Below, piece after piece: positions 1 to 4,839 of a stretch of DNA of 8,638 bases (positions within the stretch are counted from its first letter, which is position 1; each line of letters starts with the position of its first letter). The notes beneath the pieces are model-generated. The model did not search any database. It had not been told where the DNA came from and saw nothing but the letters and a program-made list of their open reading frames with translations. This DNA is from Armatimonadota bacterium (lineage in GTDB: Bacteria > Sysuimicrobiota > Sysuimicrobiia > Sysuimicrobiales > JACQTN01), in NCBI GenBank assembly GCA_016210785.1, contig JACQTN010000206.1, positions 1-8,638 on the forward strand. Direction: 5' to 3'. The position numbers and the translations under genes were made by a program.

Positions 1-19
1 CTGCTAGCCCGTCGAAGTT

Positions 20-48
20 GGGTGGAGTGTCCTTGGGCCACTCCACCC
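20..48 (+). terminator. Perfect 10-bp inverted repeat, possible terminator of an upstream gene
   Basis: GGGTGGAGTG (20-29) and CACTCCACCC (39-48) form a perfect 10-bp stem with a 9-nt loop. The following bases are CTTCTCC, so there is no proper U-tract. It lies about 180 bp ahead of the first gene, which fits either the end of an upstream transcript outside the window or a leader element of the M24 gene. The stem itself is seen directly; the terminator role is inference. Confidence 0.4.
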
Positions 49-64
49 TTCTCCAAGTGTCCGA

Positions 65-90
65 CGCGGGGAGGGTCTTGCCCTCCCGCG
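65..90 (+). other. Second GC-rich hairpin in the leader region
   Basis: CGCGGGGAGGG (65-75) pairs with CCCTCCCGCG (81-90) around the 5-nt loop TCTTG, giving ten pairs with one bulged G. It starts 17 nt after the end of the 20-48 hairpin and is followed by a run of eight G residues. No known riboswitch or T-box consensus was recognised. Tandem terminators, a structured leader, or chance GC-rich pairing all remain possible. Confidence 0.35.
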
Positions 91-143
91 ACCGGGGGGG
101 GCGCCCGACATACGAGTGATGCCCGGACTCGGCGGCGCGAGCT

Positions 144-207
144 CGGTCCTGCGCAGTTCCACTCGCAGCGCCGGCACCGACACATCGTGGGAAGCCGGTC
201 CTGCGCA
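144..207. repeat. 12-bp direct repeat CGGTCCTGCGCA, two copies
   Basis: CGGTCCTGCGCA occurs exactly at 144-155 and 196-207, start to start 52 bp, in the non-coding stretch ahead of the M24 gene. The second copy ends 9 nt before the ribosome binding site of that gene. Such a pair can be an operator or a relic of duplication. No convincing -35/-10 promoter could be placed next to it, so function is open. Confidence 0.4.
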
Positions 208-228
208 TGATACCCTGGGAGATGCGTT

Positions 229-1329
229 ATGAAAATTGACTATGCTGGACGGCTGCGGCAGGCTCAGGCGCGGCTGGGGGAGATGGGGACCGATCTCATG
301 GCGATCCCGCCCGGCGACAACCTGATTTATCTGCTGGGCTTCACGCCCATCCCCGACGAGCGTCCCTGCTACCTGCTGGTGACGCCCGCGGCGGCGGCGT
401 TCCTGGTTCCATCGCTCAACGCCGAGCAGGCGAAGGTGCACACCACCCTGCCCCTGTTTGCCTACGCCGACGCCGACGGGCCCCAGGCAGCGCTGGCCCA
501 GGCCGCGGCACATCTCAAACTGCGGTCGCCGCGGCGCCTGGCCGCGGGCGAGACGATGCGGGCCGACCATCTGCTGCTGCTCATGGAGACGTGGGGGGTG
601 GCCCGGCCAGCTCTGGCGTCCGATCTGATCGCGCCGATGCGTGCGCGAAAGGATCCGGCGGAGATCGAGATCTTGCACCGGTCGGCGGCCACGGCGGACG
701 CCGCGACGGAGGCCGCGTTCCGCGCCTGCCGCCCTGGGGCCACCGAGCTGGATGTCGCCGACGCCGCGGCGTCCGCCTTCCGCGAGGCGGGCGCGGAGGA
801 AGTGTGTTTCACGCTGATCGCCTCGGGTCCCAACGGCGCCTTTCCGCACCACCACACCGGCGCGCGACGGCTGCAGGCAGGTGACGCGGTGGGCATCGAC
901 CTGGGCGGCCGCCTCGGTCACTACTCATCTGACATCACGCGCATGGCCGTGTTGGACGATCCCTCGCCGCGCTACCAGAAGGTGCATGCCACGGTGGAGG
1001 CCGCGGTGCAGGCGGCGATGGCCGCGGCAAAACCCGGCGTGCCGGCCCGGCAGGTGGACCGCGCCGCGCGGAAGGTCATCGAGGAGGCGGGGTTCGGCGA
1101 GTTCTTCGTGCACCGCACCGGCCACGGGCTGGGGCTCGCCGACCACGAGCCGCCCTACATCACCGGCACCAACCCCGAGCCGCTGGAGGTGGGGGTGGTC
1201 TTCTCCATCGAGCCCGGGATCTATCTGCCCGGTGAGTTCGGCGTGCGGCTGGAGGAGATCGTGGTCATGACGGAGCGGGGCGCGGAGCGGTTCAGCGCGC
1301 TGCCGCGCGAGGTCCGCGTCATCAAGTGA
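229..1329 (+). CDS. M24 family metallopeptidase (aminopeptidase P / Xaa-Pro dipeptidase-like)
   Basis: 366 residues, the usual size for bacterial PepQ/YpdF-type M24 enzymes. The N-terminal creatinase-like domain covers about 1-130; the catalytic pita-bread domain covers about 140-366. All five dinuclear metal ligands are visible: D224 (GIDLGG), D235 (SSDITR), H299 (TGHGLG), E328 (SIEPGIY) and E342 (RLEE). The usual active-site histidines are also present, in HHH at 207-209 and H306 (DHEPPY), so the enzyme should be active. The start ATG has GGGAG at 217-221, 7 nt upstream. There is no signal peptide, so it should be cytoplasmic. Family members hydrolyse Xaa-Pro peptides or related amide bonds (creatine, ectoine derivatives); the exact substrate cannot be read here. 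A zinc deacylase gene follows after 43 bp, probably in the same transcript, which suggests peptide or N-acyl amino acid breakdown. The family call is firm and the substrate is unknown. Confidence 0.93.
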   Translation: MKIDYAGRLRQAQARLGEMGTDLMAIPPGDNLIYLLGFTPIPDERPCYLLVTPAAAAFLVPSLNAEQAKVHTTLPLFAYADADGPQAALAQAAAHLKLRSPRRLAAGETMRADHLLLLMETWGVARPALASDLIAPMRARKDPAEIEILHRSAATADAATEAAFRACRPGATELDVADAAASAFREAGAEEVCFTLIASGPNGAFPHHHTGARRLQAGDAVGIDLGGRLGHYSSDITRMAVLDDPSPRYQKVHATVEAAVQAAMAAAKPGVPARQVDRAARKVIEEAGFGEFFVHRTGHGLGLADHEPPYITGTNPEPLEVGVVFSIEPGIYLPGEFGVRLEEIVVMTERGAERFSALPREVRVIK

Positions 1330-1344
1330 CGGTCAAGACGTCAC
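1326..1344 (+). other. Small hairpin overlapping the M24 stop codon
   Basis: GTGACG (1326-1331), which includes the TGA stop, is an exact inverted repeat of CGTCAC (1339-1344) with a 7-nt loop. It sits in the 43-bp gap between two co-oriented genes and has no T-run. It is too weak for a terminator, so read-through into the next gene is likely; it might affect mRNA processing or re-initiation. Confidence 0.3.
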
Positions 1345-1372
1345 GGTCAGGAGAAGGGGGATAGTATCGAGC

Positions 1373-2353
1373 ATGGAGACGATCACCCATCGCAAGGAGG
1401 GCGGTAAGACCTACGAGTCGCTGGTGATCTCGCGGCGCGTCGACGGCAGCCCCATCACCATCCCCGTGATCACCGTGGAGGGCGGCGGCAAGGGCCCGTC
1501 GCTGGGCGTGGTGGGCTGTGTGCACGGGGACGAGCAGGAGGGCCCCGCGGCGGTCTTCCGGCTGGTGGAGCGGCTGGATCCGCGGCGGCTGGTTGGACGC
1601 GTGGTCTTCGTGCCGGTGCTCAACCTGCCGGCGCTGGAGGCCCGCAAGCGCGGCAACCCGCTGGACGACTGGGACTACGACATGAACCGGCTCTACCCGG
1701 GCGGACCGTCGGGGAGCCTGACGCAGCGCACGGCGCACGCTTTTTGCGAGGCGATCCTGTCGCGCATGGACATGGTCGTGGCCATCCACAGCGGCGGCAG
1801 CAACATCTACTGCGTGGAGCGGGTGATCCTGCACGGCGACGCCGGCATGGAAATGGGGAAGGCGATGGGGCCGCGGTGGGAGTTGATCGCCAAGGGCGTG
1901 GGCGAGCGGGCCGGCATCGCGGACATGGTGACCATCGCGGAGCGGAGCGGGAAGCCCGGCATCACGCTGGAGCTGGGGGGCGTCAGCGGCCGGCTGCCCG
2001 AGACCTTCCGCCAGAACGTCACCAGCATCGTGGAAGGCATCGAGAACGTGATGCGGTACTTCAAGATGGTCCCCGGCGAGGTGAAGCGGCCCAGGGAGTG
2101 GATCGTCACCGCGTACGAGCCGATCCGCAACACCCAGGGCGGCATCCTCATCTTTGAGGAAGGATGCGAGCTGAAGAAGCACGTGAAGGGCGGGACGCCG
2201 CTGGTTACCATGGTGGACGTCTTCGGCAACGTCCTGGAGCGGATCACCGCACCCTACGACGGGATCATCCTGGCGGTCCCGGCGCAGCCCTCGCTGCCGT
2301 CCGGCGGCGCGCAGATCATGAGCATCGGGAAAGTCCAGGAGGTGCTTACGTAA
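1373..2353 (+). CDS. Succinylglutamate desuccinylase/aspartoacylase family zinc deacylase
   Basis: 326 residues, normal for the AstE/AspA branch of the M14 carboxypeptidase-like fold. These enzymes use one zinc to remove an acyl group from N-acyl amino acids. Visible features are the zinc motif HGDEQEG (H51, E54), the third zinc ligand H139 in AIHSGG, the substrate-binding stretch DYDMNRLYPG (101-110) with N105 and R106, and the likely catalytic base E200 in TLELGG. Residues about 240-326 form the small beta-rich C-terminal domain that caps the active site in this family. The start is preceded by AAGGGGG at 1354-1360, a rather long 12 nt from the ATG. There is no signal peptide. Its position 43 bp behind the M24 peptidase suggests joint action on amide-linked amino acid derivatives. 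Many homologues next to ABC peptide transporters are uncharacterised, so neither astE nor aspA is assigned. Confidence 0.9.
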   Translation: METITHRKEGGKTYESLVISRRVDGSPITIPVITVEGGGKGPSLGVVGCVHGDEQEGPAAVFRLVERLDPRRLVGRVVFVPVLNLPALEARKRGNPLDDWDYDMNRLYPGGPSGSLTQRTAHAFCEAILSRMDMVVAIHSGGSNIYCVERVILHGDAGMEMGKAMGPRWELIAKGVGERAGIADMVTIAERSGKPGITLELGGVSGRLPETFRQNVTSIVEGIENVMRYFKMVPGEVKRPREWIVTAYEPIRNTQGGILIFEEGCELKKHVKGGTPLVTMVDVFGNVLERITAPYDGIILAVPAQPSLPSGGAQIMSIGKVQEVLT

Positions 2354-2463
2354 CGCCCCGCCCGTCGGCACCTTGGCTCAGGGCGTCGGCGCACGAACGG
2401 AAGGGATCTCGATGTTCATCGGCCATGGTTGGAGGTTTGCGTCGGGCGGCCGGTGGGGTAACC

Positions 2464-2484
2464 TTCAAGTAAGCCTCTTACGAA
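2464..2484 (+). other. Small hairpin directly ahead of the eRF1-like gene's ribosome binding site
   Basis: GTAAG (2469-2473) and CTTAC (2477-2481) pair around a 3-nt loop. TTC (2464-2466) can add three pairs with GAA (2482-2484) across a 2-nt bulge. The structure ends right at the purine-rich ribosome binding site at 2485-2491, so it could influence translation initiation. It is short and may be chance. Confidence 0.25.
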
Positions 2485-2491
2485 AGGGGGG
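2485..2491 (+). promoter_or_regulatory. Ribosome binding site that decides the GTG start at 2499
   Basis: AGGGGGG lies 7 nt before GTG 2499-2501. The frame is open further upstream, with ATG codons at 2373 and 2412. The residues they would add are not family-like, while homology-like sequence begins exactly after the GTG (LRHLDLSP). The GTG start is therefore preferred. Confidence 0.65.
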
Positions 2492-2498
2492 ACCGACA

Positions 2499-3677
2499 GT
2501 GCTGCGGCATCTCGACCTCTCCCCACTGATCGAGTCCGACCGTAAGGACATCGTTTCGGTCGCCCTCGACATCGATCCCACGAAGCCCGAGCATCAGGAC
2601 AATAACCCCGCCTACCGTATCTGGCTGCGAAACGCCCTCCGGGACACTCTGGAGGGGCTCCCGAAGGAAGAACGGCGCGCGGCTGACAACGGGGCGCGCC
2701 GCATCCTGGGTTTTGTCGAGGAACACCGCGCCCTGAACGGCCGCGGTCTGGCGATCTTCGCCGGACCCGACCTGTGGCGCGAGTACCTCCTGCCCGTGCC
2801 GCTGCCCAACTCCGCCCGGTACGGGCGCCCGGACGTCTGGCCTCTGCTGTGGGCGGCGGACGAGTACGAGCCCTGCGCAGTCCTGGCGGTCTTTCGGGAT
2901 CACGCCCGCATTCTGATGGCCTACCTCGGCCAGACTGCGGTGCTCGACGAAGAGGCGCTGGTGCTGGACACGAGCACGTGGCGGTTCAAAGCCGGCCGGC
3001 AGCCAACCTTCAGCCGCGGCACCGGTGTGGGCGCGAGCCGCGGCACGCAGCGCGACACCTTCGAGGCGCGGGTGGAGGATCACATCCGGCGGTTCTGGGC
3101 GGGTGTGGCGGAGGCGGCCGCGCATCTGGTGCGCGAGAGTCGTATCGACCGGGTGGTCATCGGCGGGCCGGAAGAGGTCGCCAGCGCGGTGCGCGACCTC
3201 CTCCCGGATGATGTGCGGGCCAGGGTGGTGGGGATTGTCCACCTCCCCGGCTATGCCGGCGACGCGGAACTCCGCGACCGCGTCCTGCCGGTGGCGCTGG
3301 CCGGGAAGCACCGCCGAGAAGAGGAACTGGTGACCGAGGTGCTGGACCGTGCCGCCGGCCGCAGCGGCGCGGTCACGGGCAGGCCCGCCACGCTGGACGC
3401 GCTGGCCCGCAAGCAGGTGCAGATTCTGGTGGTGGACAGGGACGTGACAGGTCAGGTGTGGCAGTGCGGACACTGCGCCTTCACCAGCGCGGTTCCGATC
3501 ACCCATTGTCCCACCTGCGGAAGTCCGGTAGAGGCGGTGGCGCTGCCGCAGGTCCTGCCGGTGCTCGCCCGCCGCAGCGGGGCCCGGATCTCCATTGTGA
3601 GCGGACAGCCGGCCGCCCGGCTCCGCACCCACGAAGGGATCGGCGCACTGCTCCGCTACGTCACGGCCGCCCGCTGA
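2499..3677 (+). CDS. eRF1-like protein (bacterial archaeo-eukaryotic release factor / VLRF1-type)
   Basis: 392 residues from a GTG start; starting at ATG 2373 would give 434. The layout matches a three-domain eRF1. The N-terminal region (1-140) contains an ALDIDPT segment and NPAYRIWL. A middle RNase H-like domain (about 125-280) carries RGTQ at 181-184, followed by FEARVEDHIRRFWAGVAE. This aligns in order with the RGGQ loop and RFARLR helix of human eRF1. Domain 3 (about 300-392) ends in GIGALLRY, close to the end of eRF1/aRF1 domain 3. It holds a zinc ribbon with C323, C326, C337 and C340. Known families of this kind (baeRF, VLRF1/Vms1) are linked to release of stalled nascent chains. A role in ribosome rescue or hibernation in the cytoplasm is therefore likely but inferred. 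The middle glycine of GGQ is threonine here, so ordinary stop-codon release is doubtful. The gene lies 145 bp behind the deacylase and could have its own promoter. Confidence 0.8.
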   Translation: MLRHLDLSPLIESDRKDIVSVALDIDPTKPEHQDNNPAYRIWLRNALRDTLEGLPKEERRAADNGARRILGFVEEHRALNGRGLAIFAGPDLWREYLLPVPLPNSARYGRPDVWPLLWAADEYEPCAVLAVFRDHARILMAYLGQTAVLDEEALVLDTSTWRFKAGRQPTFSRGTGVGASRGTQRDTFEARVEDHIRRFWAGVAEAAAHLVRESRIDRVVIGGPEEVASAVRDLLPDDVRARVVGIVHLPGYAGDAELRDRVLPVALAGKHRREEELVTEVLDRAAGRSGAVTGRPATLDALARKQVQILVVDRDVTGQVWQCGHCAFTSAVPITHCPTCGSPVEAVALPQVLPVLARRSGARISIVSGQPAARLRTHEGIGALLRYVTAAR

Positions 3678-3754
3678 GCGAGGCGGGGTGCGGATCGGGA
3701 GGACGGCTGTCCGCTGATCGGCGCCGGCGGCGGCCCGCCACTGGCCCCCTGGAA

Positions 3755-3797
3755 TCTCCGACGGCCTCCATGCTGCCTCGCAGGGGCCGACCGGAGA
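3755..3797. terminator. Large hairpin between convergent genes, probable bidirectional terminator
   Basis: In the 131-bp gap between converging genes, TCTCCG (3755-3760) pairs with CGGAGA (3792-3797). After a small internal loop, GGCCTC (3763-3768) pairs with GGGGCC (3783-3788, one U-G), and TGC (3771-3773) pairs with GCA (3780-3782). That gives about 15 pairs in one arm. Neither side shows a strong U-run, which is common in GC-rich bacteria. The position supports termination for both the eRF1-like and dehydrogenase transcripts. Confidence 0.5.
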
Positions 3798-3808
3798 CTT
3801 GAGGGGGG

Positions 3809-4720
3809 TCACTGCGGCGGCTTCGGATCCCCCCGCACCTCGATCCCCAGGATCTCCTCCAGCCCCCGGATCACCGCGGTCTCGTCCAGATGGCCGTACC
3901 CGCGCGCCCGGGCGATCTGGTACAGCTCCATCGCCGCGTTGCTCACGGGAAGGGGAATCGCGGCCTCGCGCGCCGCCGCCGTCGCCTGCCGGAGATCCTT
4001 GTAGGCGAAGTCGAGCCGGAAGGCGATGGTCTCGAAGTCGCGCTTCATGACCTTCGGCGCCATGAACTGGAAGCCCGGGCTGTTGGACGCGCTGACGCTG
4101 ACCGCCTGGTAGACCATCTCCGGGTTCAGGCCCGACTTCACGGCCAGGGTCAGCGCCTCGGCGATGGCGGTCAGGTGGACGATGCCGATCATGTTCTGGA
4201 TGTGCTTGGCCATGTGGCCGTTGCCAGCGGGGCCGAAGTGGAAGATGTTGGTGCCCATCGCCGCCAGCACGTCCCGGCATCGCTCCAGCGTGGACGCCTC
4301 GCCGCCCACCATGATGCACAGCGTGCCGGCCGCCGCGCCCCTGGGACCGCCGCTGATGGGGGCGTCGAGCCACTCGCCGCCCCTCTCCACCACGCGCGGG
4401 GCCAGCCGGCGCGTGTCGGGCGGGTAACTGGTGCCCATGTCCGCGATCACGTAGCCACGCTTCATGCTCTCGGCCAGCCCCTTCGGGCCGAGGATCACCT
4501 CTTCGACTTCCCTGGAGGTGGGCAGGCACAGGCCGCACATGTCGGTGCGCTCCGCTACCTCTTTGGGCGACTTCGCCTCCTCTGCTCCCAGCGCCATCAG
4601 TTCCTCGATGGGCTTGCGGTTGCGGTGGGCCATGGCGACCACCTGAAACCCCTTGCGCAGCAGGTTGGTGGCCATCGGCTGGCCCATGATCCCGGTGCCG
4701 ATAAAGCCGATCCTCTTCAT
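3809..4720 (-). CDS. NAD(P)-dependent beta-hydroxyacid dehydrogenase (3-hydroxyisobutyrate dehydrogenase family)
   Basis: 303 residues, the standard length. The N-terminal Rossmann domain (about 1-165) opens with GFIGTGIMG (G8, G10, G13). The substrate motif APISGGPRGAAAGTL lies at 120-134 (S123, G124, G125). The catalytic lysine is K172 in GNGHMAK, with N176 one turn later. The all-helical C-terminal domain contains the conserved KDLR at 241-244. Basic residues after the second strand (R33, R35) hint at NADP(H), but this is uncertain. The enzyme should oxidise a short beta-hydroxyacid to its semialdehyde or ketoacid (or the reverse) in the cytosol. Candidates are 3-hydroxyisobutyrate, tartronate semialdehyde or succinic semialdehyde-type substrates. 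A strong GGAGGTG ribosome binding site (complement of 4726-4732) fixes the ATG. It is the second gene after the membrane protein, 119 bp downstream of it. Confidence 0.92.
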   Translation of the reverse strand: MKRIGFIGTGIMGQPMATNLLRKGFQVVAMAHRNRKPIEELMALGAEEAKSPKEVAERTDMCGLCLPTSREVEEVILGPKGLAESMKRGYVIADMGTSYPPDTRRLAPRVVERGGEWLDAPISGGPRGAAAGTLCIMVGGEASTLERCRDVLAAMGTNIFHFGPAGNGHMAKHIQNMIGIVHLTAIAEALTLAVKSGLNPEMVYQAVSVSASNSPGFQFMAPKVMKRDFETIAFRLDFAYKDLRQATAAAREAAIPLPVSNAAMELYQIARARGYGHLDETAVIRGLEEILGIEVRGDPKPPQ

Positions 4721-4753
4721 CAGTGCACCTCCGGCTGGACGATGCTCAGGGTC

Positions 4754-4779
4754 GGCGCGCGATCACAAGGGTGCGCGCC
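4754..4779 (-). other. GC-rich hairpin between membrane protein and dehydrogenase genes (first of two)
   Basis: GGCGCGC (4754-4760) and GCGCGCC (4773-4779) form a perfect 7-bp stem with a 12-nt loop in the 119-bp gap between two minus-strand genes. There is no T-run on the transcript side. It may act as a weak attenuator or an mRNA processing or stability element. Chance pairing is possible in such GC-rich DNA. Confidence 0.3.
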
Positions 4780-4781
4780 AA

Positions 4782-4812
4782 AGGACGGTGTAATCAAGTT
4801 CGTGGCCGTCCT
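4782..4812 (-). other. Second hairpin downstream of the membrane protein gene
   Basis: AGGACGG (4782-4788) pairs exactly with CCGTCCT (4806-4812) around a 17-nt loop. It begins 27 nt after the stop codon of the membrane protein gene, reading on the minus strand, and stands next to the 4754-4779 hairpin. The pair could partly uncouple the membrane protein from the dehydrogenase downstream. No poly-U follows. Confidence 0.3.
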
Positions 4813-4839
4813 GGGCTTACCTCTCGGCGCGCCGCGCCG

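Noticed and set aside
30..57. Possible pseudoknot: loop CTTGG (32-36) of the first hairpin with CCAAG (53-57)
   Set aside because: The connecting segment after the stem is only 4 nt and would have to cross a 10-bp stem, which is sterically unlikely.
22..210. Possible 62-residue small gene on the + strand
   Set aside because: It begins inside the 20-48 hairpin, has no ribosome binding site, and its composition looks like translated GC-rich non-coding DNA.
4..921. A 305-residue minus-strand open frame over the start of the M24 gene
   Set aside because: Arg/Gly-rich shadow of the M24 coding frame.
2478..4538. A 686-residue minus-strand open frame covering both the eRF1-like and dehydrogenase genes
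   Set aside because: It spans two well-supported genes in other frames and has no domain-like sequence.
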